This document shows positions 11,741 through 22,754 of a stretch of DNA of 64,000 bases, piece by piece (position 1 is the first letter of the stretch; the number at the start of each line of letters is the position of its first letter). The notes beneath the pieces were generated by a model that was given only the letters and a program-made list of their open reading frames with translations, was not told the DNA's origin and ran no database searches. Where the stretch lies: NCBI GenBank assembly GCA_034769895.1, contig CM068373.1:440057080-440121079 (forward strand), read 5' to 3'. Made by a program: the position numbers and the translations under genes. This stretch comes from Magicicada septendecula. Lineage: Eukaryota; Arthropoda; Insecta; Hemiptera; Cicadidae.

Positions 11741-12542
11741 CAGGGGCGAACCTACGACTTCATTTGGGGGGGGGGGATTTTTTCAACCACATATCGTTTT
11801 CTTAGAGTATTTATTTCTCGTATTTTAATGAAAATCGTACCAACAAATTAAAACTAATGGGTACATAATGACTGTAATTCACTAATTTCATAAAAATTAA
11901 TAACATACAATTTGACTTGGAAGGCTAATAATACTTTCTGTGGAATATAAATACTTTAAAGAGAACGTTAAAATTAAGGAAGTAAATTTTGTATGTGTAT
12001 GTGTGTGTTTGTGTTGTTGGGTTAACACATGCAAGAACACGAAAACTTTTAAAAGAACGAATGTTTAATTTTACAATATTTGTTTCTTAGAGATAGGTAG
12101 AAACATAATTATTATGAAACATTATTATGAAAAATAATGTTAAGAAATTAAAACTCATTCACATTATGCGCTTTGTGATTGAAGTTATCAACATGGAACA
12201 TTAAATTAAAATAATAAAGAGACATGTCCCTACTTATCGTAACCAGCGGAAAAACGTACCGTATCCTACTCTGTTTGAATCCGACTTCTTTTCATTTTTC
12301 ACCATTTCTTTCAACACCTGTTGTATTTATTATTAAGTATAAGCCTATTATTGTAGACTAGTTAAACTTCTCATTGACCCAAATAGTATTTTTTTTTTAA
12401 TTGACAAAACCTGGAAGTCAATTGATTACATTTCAAAAAACATAACCAGTTTAAAATATTTTGCTTCAAATTTTTTAAAATTTTTTCGGATTTCGAGGGG
12501 ATATAGGCTATCCCCTATAACGCCCTCCTAGGTTCGCCCCTG
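11741..12542. mobile_element. Non-autonomous hAT element
   Basis: 802 bp with 14-bp inverted ends CAGGGGCGAACCTA / TAGGTTCGCCCCTG. The flanking octamers GGTGTAAC (11733-11740) and GGAGTAAA (12543-12550) agree at 6 of 8 positions and look like a decayed 8-bp target duplication, as hAT elements make. No transposase is encoded. Positions 11877-12060 are an inverted, diverged copy of 10921-11104 in the Harbinger element. Confidence 0.8.
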
Positions 12543-13069
12543 GGAGTAAATATTGACAATTCGGAAATATTTATTCAGTGGTTCAATTAAAAAAAAAACA
12601 TATCTCACCTAAAAAACCCAGAAAAACAACAATTTGATTAAGTGTGCAAACTACGTTAAAAATTGTTTCCCACGAGCTACAAAGTCAGTTAATAAAATTC
12701 GCCGAATTTATATTTACTATTCCAACTCAGAGTGACAACGTGGAAAGAATGTTTTTATTTATTTATTTTTTTTTAATGTAAAAGGAGAACATACAAATTG
12801 AAATAATTACAGGTAACTAATACTTACAGTCTGAAACTAATAACAGTACGAAGTTTACAGTTTACGTGTGAAACCAGAAAGTAGGAAAAGAAACTTTCTA
12901 AATTCTGCGAAGTATAATCAAAACAGACATTAAAAAGATTAATTTTGCTACTTTATTCTGTAGACGCGTTTTGCTATGCATACAGTAACAGGCAGGAGTA
13001 TGTTTGGTTGCCAGCTGCAGATACAGAAGGCAATCGATTGTTTAAAATACTGTTCACATACGATCGTGC

Positions 13070-13115
13070 CAAGGCCACACTATACACTATATATAAAGTA
13101 GTATAGTGTGGCCTT
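13070..13115. mobile_element. 46-bp palindromic mini-element with 8-bp target duplication
   Basis: Two arms, CAAGGCCACACTATAC (13070-13085) and its complement (13101-13115, the pairing extended by one G in the flank), surround a 15-bp AT-rich loop. The flanks are a perfect 8-bp direct repeat, GATCGTGC, at 13062-13069 and 13116-13123. The layout (CA-initial terminal repeat, 8-bp duplication) is hAT-like, but almost nothing lies between the ends. Confidence 0.75.
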
Positions 13116-13299
13116 GATCGTGCATGTTTCTTGTATTCGTGTCGTCGCTTATTATTTTTATAAGGTCAGAGCCTCGTTACCCGGCGACGGATAGACTAAT
13201 TAGGATTGCGGATTAAACGTAACTGATCAGACAAAGTTTTAAAAATGCACGTTAATGAAAAAAATTAAAAGGATATAATAAAGAACAACGATTTAAATA

Positions 13300-14620
13300 G
13301 CCATATGATCGAACGAGCGAAGCAAGTTCTTAGTTTTAACTCGATCGTTTGGCATTTGTCTCTCTGTCTTTTGGGGTATGTCTCACGATAACTTTTAAAT
13401 GCATCAACCGTAAAACTTGGCACGCGTGTCTTTGCTTTTACGCTGCAGAACCCAGAAATAGGGGGTGGGATGCAAAAATATGAGAGACTGAAAATTATTT
13501 TAAAAATCGCAAAAAACCACGTGGGGTAACAAATTAAAGGGAATTTTAACCAAAAGTTGAACATAGTGTTCATTTTTTAAATTTCAAAATTTCGGAATGC
13601 CACAGCTCAAGAATTGAGTCTAAATTTTGATAAAAGGGAACAATTTGGAAAAAAATAAAAAAATCCAGCCAGATATCGGAATAAATGGGATTTTAACCCA
13701 ATTCTGAATGAAGCGTTTACCGTGACATTTTTTTTAATTTTAGGGCCACCACGAGCCCATAACGGAACTAAAAAATTAAGAAAATTGTAGAAGTCTATGT
13801 GGGAATTAAAGTTAAGAGGAATTTTGAAACTGATACACAGAAAAATAGGGTGGTAGGCAAACATTTGAGGCGACAACGTTGTCAAAATGTGTGGTGTGAA
13901 AATTGTCAAAACGTGAGGGGTCAAAAATCGCAAGAGCCCATCTGGGATATCAAATTAAAGGGAAGTTTAACCAAAATCTAAATATAGTGTTTACTTTTGA
14001 AAATTTCAGAAATATTGATCGTTAGGGCCCAAAAATGGGTGAAGAGCCATGTAAACAGATTTAATTCTTTTTTTTTTGAATAGTAAAAATGTAGCAGGGT
14101 CTCAGTCTAAAAGCAATTCCAACCCAAATCCGAAGGTTTCTAATTTTTACTCTTTATTGTATGATTGTGTGCTCAACAATTGTTATGTTATGTTAGTAAA
14201 GAAATGGTAGTGTACGCGGGAGTGTTGTAATTGAATAATTATCTGATATCGAAATTTATGTAGAAATAAATGTACAAAATAGTGAGCGAATTCTTCAGCT
14301 CAGGGAGCATAGGCCTACTAGTTTATTACAGGTCTGTGTAGCTTGTTGAACTAACCAGTTGAGTTGTCAGGTTTAACTCGATAGTCTGGCTTTTGTCAAT
14401 CTGTTTAGGGTGTCTTACGGAAACTTTTGAATGGTTCACACGATTTTAGTAAAACTTGGTGTGTCCGTCCATACTTTTACACTACAGATGAATACTGTAT
14501 TGTTTTTGTGATTGATCCCCAAAAAAATTGGTGGCTGAAGGCAAAAATTCGAGGTAGTAAAAATTGTGAAAAAATTAGAAAAATTCATTCCCCATCAAAT
14601 TAATGTGAATTTTAACTATA
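13300..14620. repeat. Dispersed non-coding repeat family, longest copy
   Basis: The stretch repeats phrases such as AACTCGATCGTTTGGCATT, CTCACGATAACTTTTAAATG and AAAACTTGGC, followed by several partial units of about 140 bp around GGAATTTTAACC and ATAGTGTT (near 13540, 13690, 13810, 13960, 14590). A second start of the family lies at 14360-14500. Copies occur at 21625-21975, 23925-24125, 39485-39990 and 57330-57485, some inverted. No coding potential or terminal inverted repeat was seen; the superfamily is unknown. Confidence 0.6.
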
Positions 14621-14754
14621 ACCTCTGCGTTCCGATCTTGGGATCTAGTCAAGGTTGCGACTCGATCTGCTTGCCCACCCGTATGCCTGGGGACATAATA
14701 CAGCGGTCTTGTTTGACATACCTGGGCTAGACAAATAAAAAAGGCGAGTACACG

Positions 14755-14777
14755 CGCGCGCGCGCACACGCACACAT
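14755..14777. repeat. CG/CA microsatellite
   Basis: Alternating CGCGCG then CACACG dinucleotides. Similar CG-CA purine/pyrimidine tracts occur at 29708-29731, 33363-33407 and 43758-43772. Confidence 0.85.
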
Positions 14778-15289
14778 ACAACTTCCTCTTCATCGTGCGC
14801 CTCGCAGTGATCATCTACCAAGTGATTACTAGATGGCTGATTTCTATCTGGCGGTGGTAGAATGCAGGGCCGGATTAAGGTATCTTAATGGCCCTAGGCT
14901 AATTATATTTTAGCGCCCTCTCACCTCCCATAGGCTACTCTTACGCTTATTTCCAAGAGGCTGAATGAAGCTTTAAACACCCTACAATATATTTCTTAGT
15001 TAGGAGTATTTCAAATATCTTACAGTTTTTGCAAATAATCTCGAGAATTGAAAACTGAGGCTATTTTTCAGAGATTGTTTTAGAGTTACACCTTCAACCA
15101 TCGGCTTTATCTTTGTTGTTTAGTGACCGTACCGCCTGGCTGGGAAGTTGGGTACAGACGCCTGTTACGCTCTCTGGTCCACTCCTGGTTGGTTGACTTA
15201 CTTAAAAGCAATGTTATATGGAAGTAAAACGCCTGCACAAATAATGTGGGTTTGGCGTCTGGCTACTTAACTATAGGCCCCGCGTTGCC

Positions 15290-15515
15290 ACCATAAACTC
15301 AATGTGCGTTTTCCAGTCTGTGGAAATGAGTCTCTTGAGGTAATAATTGGTGGCTGTTGCGTAGTGCTGGCCACATTACCTTCCTTGTAAGGCTCACATA
15401 ATGCAGACTACCCTGCCTAACTCCTAGACTGCTTGCGTAGTGCTGGCCACATTACCTTCCATGTAGGCTCACAAACGGCAGACTACCCTGCCTAACTCCT
15501 AGACTGCTTGCGCGG
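15290..15515 (+). repeat. SINE-like repeat copy with internal 76-bp duplication
   Basis: The body (GTCTGTGGAAATGAGT, TAGTGCTGGCCACATTACC, CCCTGCCTAACTCCTAGAC) matches the body of the tRNA-derived SINE at 30527-30790. A 76-bp unit starting GCGTAGTGCTGGCC at 15359 is repeated at 15435 with few changes. The tRNA-like head is missing here. Confidence 0.6.
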
Positions 15516-16198
15516 TAAAAAAGGAGCTATTCTCCATTTTATTTTAGAAGTATATTGGAGTAGCCTATATTATACTAAAACGTTTAACCTCACTGATCGT
15601 AATTTAACATGCTTTCAGTATTACTTCTTCGTGAAAGCAGTTTCCTACCGAATTAATTTGTCGAGGTCTTAGGCTACGGTCCCGCTGAGCCCTGCGCTGT
15701 ATACGGTGTGCGACAAATGACAGTGACAAATAGTATATTGTTTAACTTTCATAGCTACTGATTATTAGACGTAAGCATATCTGTTATGCCAACCCATAGC
15801 CAGTGGATTTTGTTTCGTTCTGGCGGTAGGGATCGAACGCAAGTCGTCTCTCGTGTTAATCGATCGTAATCGTTACATAATCGATCGTACGGCCTTAAAC
15901 AATACGTAACCATTATATGTAATATACACTGTAGCTGTATATACATAGTGTGAATAATGTGAAATTTATGTACCCCTTTACGGTTAATCACACAGGCGTG
16001 CAGCAACCCTTTTGCGTGCTACAAAACAAATTAGCTGGCTGTAATTAGTGGCTGCGGGGCTCAACAGCTGAGCCCACCTGATTCGTTTTTAACAACGCAC
16101 TGAATGAGACATGCCCTTATTAAAAAACGCTCAAACGTAATGACTTTACACTCACTACCACTTCTGGTAACAAGAAGCTAAACTTCTGCTATTGACAA

Positions 16199-16255
16199 TA
16201 TCATCATCATCATCATCATCATCATTGTCGTCGTCGTCATTACCGTTGTTGTTGT
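16199..16255. repeat. ATC/GTC trinucleotide microsatellite
   Basis: Runs of ATC, then GTC, then GTT. Confidence 0.85.
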
Positions 16256-16275
16256 CCATTTCTTCCTATTTCGTT

Positions 16276-16665
16276 TCAGCCAACTGTAGACTTGAACTTC
16301 CTTCCCTTTATGAAGTTCTTTTCTTTTTCGCCAGTCATAATTCTCTGACTCACTTTTGTTAATTCTTCTTCAGATAATACTTTCTTGGTTCTCCTTGGTT
16401 TCCTCAAATCCTTTACCTCCGTAATTTTTGTTTTATGAACACAAATTTGTTTCCTACAGTCTATCTTCTTCCGTAACTCCACATATTTCTGGATTCCTTG
16501 CACTGACAGTACTTCTGTCTTCCTATTCTCTCGGAAGTTGAGAATCTTGTTGCAAGCCTTTCTTGTCCCATTTTTATAAGGTGTCAAAGGAAATGTATTC
16601 TTATTTTGTCTTATACGGATCAAGAATTTCTGAAATTTTTCGTACAACTCTTGGTTTGATTTCAA
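16276..16665 (-). CDS. Unrecognised basic open reading frame
   Basis: 129 codons open on the minus strand, rich in Lys and Arg (for example ELRKKIDCRKQIC and KDLRKPRRTKKV). A further open stretch in another frame at 16601-16786 suggests a frameshifted longer relic. No domain, signal or membrane segment was seen. It lies head-to-head with the LINE that starts near 16795. It may be a mobile-element remnant or chance; I give no function. Confidence 0.2.
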   Translation of the reverse strand: MKSNQELYEKFQKFLIRIRQNKNTFPLTPYKNGTRKACNKILNFRENRKTEVLSVQGIQKYVELRKKIDCRKQICVHKTKITEVKDLRKPRRTKKVLSEEELTKVSQRIMTGEKEKNFIKGRKFKSTVG

Positions 16666-17324
16666 AATTCAAAGTCATTATGTGAACTTTCCTGGGTCGC
16701 TGGATTTTCCTTAGAAATGTCCTTTCCTTCTTTGTATTTCTTGTTGTTGTTGTTGTTATTATTATTATTATTACTAGTAAGCTCAAGATTAGCCAGAAAA
16801 TTTAAGATGTCCATGTGTACAGAGGTGTGGACATATTCAGATCAATATCTCTTTATTGCTAAGATTGTCATGTTTGCTCGATGGAAGAGAAAGAAACCTT
16901 GCATCAAGTTGAGTGAGGAGGTACTTAAAATATGTCTACTGCAGGATGACAGTATTAAAACCTTTTATCAAAATCGTTCAAATCAGCAGTTACAGCAAGT
17001 AGAAACAACGAAGGAAACCGAATGAAGGAATATAAGAGGTTATGTAGAAAACGAAGCAGCAAAAGAGGCAATAGGTAAAAAGAAGATACGGAGCTGAAGA
17101 GGTCTTAGACTGTGGACTGATGAAGTTGCTACAGCAATAGGAAATAAAAAATGCGTACAACATGTATCTACAACTAAATACAGATGAAGGTTGAAATATT
17201 TGTAAAGAAAAAAGAAACAGAACTAAGGGTTTAGTGAAGGGTTTAGGTACATGATGAATCATGGAGTCAGTGTATAGGGAGCATTGAACATGATGTACAC
17301 GGAAGACAACTTCTAGCCTATAAA

Positions 17325-17681
17325 ATGCTAATCGGGATGAATAAAAATAAAAACAATACAGCAAATTTAAACATCATTTCCGAACATAAATGGATAGGTT
17401 ATTATAAAGGTCTTTGGTGTAACGATGGTGTGAAAGAAGACCATAGTAATATAGAAACCAACGACGTTGTTAGCAACGAGGGAGACTTAATAACAATGGA
17501 CGAGGTTCAAGAACCCCTTGGAAGAACTGAAAATCAAAAAGCAACAGGACAGGATGGATTGAACGCAGAATTGTTTAAGTATGGGGGTGCCTTGCCTAAA
17601 CTTCGATTCTTACATTTCTTAATATGTGTTGGAATATACAACAGGTCCCTCAGATTGGCTAACTGCTCAAGTGGTGTCTAA
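17325..17681 (+). pseudogene. LINE reverse transcriptase, N-terminal fragment
   Basis: 118 open codons. The stretch TMDEVQEPLGRTENQKATGQDG, split here by description, is the LINE RT entry motif (alpha-helix followed by K-A-x-G-x-D-G), then NAELFKYGG. Downstream the frame breaks. Confidence 0.7.
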
Positions 17682-18153
17682 TTTTAAGAAAGGAAACGGA
17701 ACGACAGCAAGAAGTGTAGCACAGCAACATGTTCAGTTGACATTGCTTATAAAATATATGAAGGGCTAATAAACCACCGTCTGCACACTATTTCTGAGCA
17801 TCATACTTTGGAAGCACAAAACGGCTTCAGGAAGAGCAGATCGTGTAAAGTCAATGCTTCTATTATTACAAAAATTATTGAGAAGCATAGTGAGTCAATA
17901 AAGAAACCCATGTAGCTTTCGTTGAATTTGAAAAGGCCTTTGGTAGTTTAGAAATTTGCTAAGGCAAGTATTAGAAGAACGAGGATACCCACAAAAACTT
18001 ACAAAATCTTACAAAGCTTATATAACGCAACCATAGTAGTTATTACAAAGAATTGGAGAATATCACAACAAATATCTGTTAATCAAGGTGTTAAACAAAA
18101 GTGCACTATATCACCTACTTTTTTAACATTTATATCAACGGTCTAATAGGGAA

Positions 18154-18447
18154 ATGTTAACATCTAGTGAACCCAAAAACACATCTATGTTTTTGAATGT
18201 GTTGTTGTTCGCAGACGACTTACGTGTAATTCACAATACAGAATCTGCTGTACAAAAATCAGTTTTTAAGCTTCATCAGATTTACAAACAATACAATACG
18301 AAAATCTTCACTGCAAAAACAAAACTAATGCCATTTCGAGACAAGGAACCAGAAAGAACAAAAATGATGTCCAAATTAGAGAACAGGCGAGCCATTTTAA
18401 CTATTTGGGAAATGATCTCCATTACAAAAACAAATATAATGGCATAA
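18154..18447 (+). pseudogene. LINE reverse transcriptase, polymerase-box fragment
   Basis: 97 open codons with VLLFADDLRVI (catalytic FADD) near residues 16-26, then KIFTAKTKLMPF, equivalent to the KTK motif after the palm. It is truncated on both sides by frameshifts. Confidence 0.72.
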
Positions 18448-18712
18448 TGGCAAAGGTTAGTACCAGACGATCTTTGGGGCAATCAGTCATAATTTTAGAA
18501 GCAAGGTACGTTGAAAAGTAAAGGTACAGTTAAAGTTTTGCAAAGCCACGGCGGTTCCTGTACTGTCCTGTGGGTGTGAATTACGGACGACAACCAAGAA
18601 ACAAGACAGTAGAATACAGGCCTCGGAAATAGCATTTATAAGAGAAGTTAAAAGGTTCTAAACTTGATCGTAGAAAGAATGAGGCCATAATAGAAGAATT
18701 ACAAGATTTTTT

Positions 18713-20580
18713 TTTTTGAATTACTTTAGTCGTAATTGTTTTATTTTAAATTACTGATAGTGTCCAGTTATTACAAATAAGCTACTGTTGCTGGGGTTGA
18801 AGTACATTTTGTGGTAGGCAAGCGCAAAAAGAATCAAAATGGCGAGAACGCAAAGGAAACCAAAGAGAAAGTACAAAGTAAATAAGATATTGTATTGTGC
18901 TACATTAACTTTGAGTTGCAAAACTGACGAGACTTACCTTAGTCACAGAATATTCCTACAAAAACACACAAATTCGAATCGGCAACCTCACGCACAGACG
19001 CTTCCCTCCAAATGAAGCTACTGCTGTAGGACTATGTTTTTCGAATGTTTATACATTTTCCTTTTCATGTTCATATTTGAAAAATTATTTTGGGTCAAGT
19101 TAAGGTTAAGGTTAGGTTAAGGTTCCTATGAAGATTCAACATTTTAAGTGATACCAGGCTAATGGTTGTTATAATTATAATGTTTTCATATTATTTTAAG
19201 GATTTAAGGATATTAGGATTTATTAAATAACTAAAATTTTACTTTGAAACGTTAAACTGTTAAATTTAGGTTTCAATTTTATTTGTTAACCTTCAGTAGG
19301 CTTAATAATATTAGCCTTTAGTATTACCACTGTATTAAGTAAAATTAAAAAAACAACTTAAATTAATTTTAGATAAATGATACAGTAATTTTGTAAATTT
19401 TATTTAATTACGTTGTGATATATTGTATTCTTTATAATAACAGAAATCAGTAATTGTTTTCAGTAATGAATTTGCGTAACAAAACTTTTTTCAAGAAAAT
19501 AAAGCCACTAGAACATGATTCATTATGTTCGTTTAATTAAAAAGAAAAAAAATGAGCAAATAAAAATATTTTTCTGTGTTCTTTCTTATTTATTTGCCAT
19601 TTATTGGTGTGGGGCATCTATCCTGTTCCACCGGGGCGTCTCAGCTTGACTCTCAGGAGAGATGGCCAAATTCAGCAGTTAGGAAATATTTGTAATTTTC
19701 AGCTAAGATATTACTTATAGTAAAAGATAATTTAATATATGAAACAACAATAATTAAACACTGTATTTTAGGTTTTACAGTTATAATACAAATAAATAGG
19801 TGCAGTTTATATGAGATTTCAATTTGCTGGGGGATCTCTCCTTGACTTCCCCTATAAACATTTAATATTTCCAATATAACCGTCAAAACAGCTGATTAAG
19901 TAAATAGACATTACAATAATCGATAATTTAAATCGTATTAAATCGATTATTCATTATTTTATATTGAAATCTAAACAAATTCCATTATTTCATAGTTTTT
20001 TTAATGGAAATCGAATTATTTCGATTATTTGTTAATTCATTTACAAACTTCTGAAGATACTATATTCCGTAAAACGTACGGCAGGTCAGTTGAAACGATA
20101 AAAATACAGTACAGCTAATTGCAGCAGTAATTTTATTTCATTATACATAATAATATGGGTAACGTACTACAACCTTCTTATTCCCCTCGGATACCTCAGA
20201 TGTTGTACCCTTTCAGTACCTATAATAATTTTTTGTGGTGTGGTAGAGACTTTCAATAACGTTTACTAAGTGTTTGTGATACCCCCTTTCACCATGAATT
20301 CGAAGAGCTTAGACCTGTTGACTTTATGAAATGCGCTTTCATATTTATATATTTTTTAATACTTTATTTTACAAATACAAAAAAATTATATATGCATATA
20401 TTTATACAATTTTTCAAATTATTTAAAAAAGTAGTTAGTGAAAGGTAATTTTTTGGTTCAGTTACGCTGACGTTTTAAGAGTTTCTGTGAGTAAGGTACA
20501 TAAACTTAATCAGCTTAATCCGAGTGCGATAGGCAGGTTTATTGTCTCGTTAAATAGGCCGACCGATTTATTTGTTTTAT
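18713..20580. other. AT-rich stretch without a recognised gene
   Basis: No coding sequence or repeat end found. 19096-19128 holds TTAAGGTTAAGGTTAGGTTAA, a few copies of words close to the insect telomere unit TTAGG, too short to call telomeric. 19918-20035 repeats ATCGATTA-type words. The 77-codon frame at 19653-19886 has no motif. Confidence 0.4.
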
Positions 20581-21088
20581 GGCATGCCTACCTATAGAAC
20601 TCCCCCACACTCTCTTCTCTTCACCACAGTAAACACACGCTCTAGTTCCCCACACTTACGTACCCGCATATAATCCGAATCTGTTCCTTCCGCCTCCCTT
20701 GACGGCTCCCTGTCGCCACCTAACAGCTTTGGCGACCAGCGTCACACGTCCCAGTCTTGGCCGCCCCCCCCCTGCAAGAACGTCGCAGAAAAATATGAAG
20801 AAATAAACTAAATAAACAACATGAATAAATAAAGATGCCCCAGAACAATTACAACGGCCACATCCATCTACCTCTCCCGCTCGTGTATGGCTACACACTA
20901 CACCTCACACAATATAACCAACAAACAGTACTCTCCCAACTAAGTGCCTCCACCTTCTCTGCGCTCCGGTCGTCTGGCGTACGTCCCCCCAAAACCCCTT
21001 ACCCACACGGCTGAAGGGAGCTCGTCTCCAAAACAGCCCGAGTCCGACCATACTGGTCGGTCTCAAACAGAAAAAAAAAAAAAAAAAA
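20580..21088 (+). repeat. GC-richer segment ending in poly(A), probable retrocopy
   Basis: In an AT-rich setting this segment is C-rich and CpG-rich and ends in 18 consecutive A at about 21070-21087. That is what a poly(A)-tailed retroposed transcript or LINE/SINE 3' end looks like. Open frames on both strands have no recognisable protein. The 5' boundary is uncertain and no target duplication was found. Confidence 0.4.
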
Positions 21089-21624
21089 TTTGTTTTATAA
21101 AATTTAAATACCATAAAGTCTATCGTCATTTTTGTTCTATATAGCAGACGCTTTAGGTTAAAGTAAGGTAAGGTAGGGCGGGGTCATCTCGTGTGTTCGA
21201 ACATTATAAGGGTTCTTCACTGACATGTTTATTATATTGACGTGTTTGCTTACAGTTTGTTTTTGCATAAGTCTAGATACAGCGACCTTTGTCACGCGAG
21301 CGCGTCAGCTTTACGTAAATACAATGTCTAACGTCGATAAGAGTAGTTTCCAGCATTGGTAGCTGCACTCCGCTACCTGATGTAATAGTTCAAACAGCTG
21401 TTATTTTCGACGAAAAATGTCAAGTATGCTCCATGAGCTGCAGATCTCGCTGAATATTTATTATTATATAAATTTCGATTATAGATAATATATCAGTTTC
21501 GGTAAAATTACAAAAATCTCTACTAATCTACTATTTCTTTAGTAATATAACAATTGTAGAGGACATAATCGTACAATAAGCACTAACAACTTGATACATT
21601 AGGATTGTGTTACGATTCCTTTTA

Positions 21625-21975
21625 GTCTGCCACTCTGTGGATTTTCAGTTTTTTTTTTAGACTTCTAAAATTTTGAAATTTCCAAAACATAACACTACAT
21701 TCAGATATTAGTAAAAATTATGCGTAATTTGATACACCACATGAATTTTGGCGATTTTATACAGTTTTGCAGCTATCACAGTTATTTGGGGGCGCTAACG
21801 TCCAAACAGTATGAAATTTTCAAAATGAACGTTATAGATACTGGTTAAAATTCCTATTAATTTGATACCCGCATATGGACGTTAGCGATTTTTCACACAA
21901 TTTTGACCCTCTCACATTTTTGGCACTTGCCCCCCAATTTTGGGAGGGGGTCAATAGGCTTCTGTAGTGTAAAGT
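21625..21975. repeat. Copy of the dispersed non-coding repeat family
   Basis: Shares CCAAAACATAACACTACATTCAG-type wording (shortened here), GATACACCACATGAATTTT and TTTTCACACAATTTTGA with the copies at 23925-24125 and 39485-39990. Ends in a T-run near 21980-21992. Confidence 0.6.
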
Positions 21976-21992
21976 ATTTTTTTTTTTTTTTT

Positions 21993-22754
21993 GTACAAAA
22001 ACGAGAGAAAAATAACGATAAAACTAAAAATGTTAATCGCCATGTGGTGGTGTAAAGGTCTCAGTTATGTATAGGCCTACTTCTGAAGTGTGTTAGATAT
22101 ACGCCTATAGTTATTTATGGAAACTCACACACGTTTAGTCTATGTTTATAGTCACGTACGGTCACTCCCTCGTCGTGTTTCGCGGCTAACGCTAAGTAGC
22201 ATATACAGTAAAAAAAAAGAAACTATAGTAACAGCTTTAAAAAAAATTTACAGGCATTGAACAAATGCAATGCACAGAGAAGGGCATTGAAAATGCTTTA
22301 GTAAATCTAAAAAATATATATATATTTATGTTCATTCACCAATCAATGAATTCATTCTTCATTTACCAATGTACAGATTATAAGTTAAATGTAGTCGCAT
22401 TCATAAGCGAAGTTTTGTATGTGTACTACGTTATTGACAACAAAGAAGTAGTTTCCATGGAAACTCACCGGTTACCATTTTCGATCACGCACCAGCGATC
22501 GGCCGCAAATGTGCGACACGTCCTTATAAACATTTTCAATGTTAAATTAAAATTTCTTTTGATTTTATCTAATAATAGGTCTAAGCGTAGACGCCTGTAA
22601 ACGTATAACGCCTACGTTATACAAAATAGTGATCGCCCCTTCTGCAGCCCAGATGGCATACTAGCATTTATATGACACATAATAAATATGTGTACATGTA
22701 AATATTTATATAATTCTTGGATTTCGTTGTCCTTGACGTGTCCGTTTCTCAACT
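21993..22754. other. No recognised gene
   Basis: One 111-codon open frame at 22265-22600 has no motif and low-complexity composition. Nothing else seen. Confidence 0.3.

Larger units (their letters stand above)
10676..12760 (+). pseudogene. hAT transposase C-terminal pseudogene hosting two insertions
   Basis: Three separated pieces read as one hAT-type transposase. Before the Harbinger element: SSISLF. Between the insertions (11613-11740): NLQVSPLKVFDETFEQM and onwards, with a stop. After the hAT insertion (12543-12755): GVNIDNSEIFIQWF, then, after frame changes, FAEFIFTIPTQSDNVERMF, which resembles the hAT C-terminal dimerisation motif (FxxPxSNAxVERxFS). Removing each insertion with one target-duplication copy rejoins the frame (SLF-NLQ and EKG-VNID). 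The protein stops soon after the VERMF motif. Assignment to hAT rests on this motif and is moderately sure. Confidence 0.6.
14620..16200. other. Repeat-rich stretch without a recognised gene
   Basis: 14865-14945 begins CAGGGCCGGATTAAGG and continues with GGCCCTAGGC, typical of the end of a hAT-type non-autonomous element; the second end was not found. 14830-14860 (ACTAGATGGCTG, CTGGCGGTGG) recurs at 35663-35695. 16056-16076 can form a small hairpin (GGGCTCAACAGCTGAGCCC). The rest, apart from the SINE-like copy at 15290-15515, is unexplained. Confidence 0.4.
16795..18712 (+). mobile_element. LINE (endonuclease/RT type), degenerate copy 1
   Basis: Plus-strand pieces in order: the endonuclease end (TYSDQYLFIAKI, 16830-16875); a linker ending in KWIGYYKGLW; RT start with QKATGQDGLNAELFKYGG (17540-17585); an RT block reading NGFRKSRSCKVNA near 17820-17860; the polymerase box LLFADDLRVI near 18200-18230; and a tail with CGCETW-like wording lost to mutation. 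Stops and frameshifts are frequent. It ends at a T-rich run near 18710. A second copy of the same lineage lies at 24172-26115 and aligns over the polymerase box and tail. Confidence 0.8.

Noticed and set aside
16199..16255. CRISPR-like direct repeats
   Set aside because: Simple trinucleotide microsatellite without spacers, in a eukaryotic setting.
19096..19128. Telomere-like TTAGG/TTAAGG words
   Set aside because: Only four irregular units; too short and mixed to call an interstitial telomere repeat.
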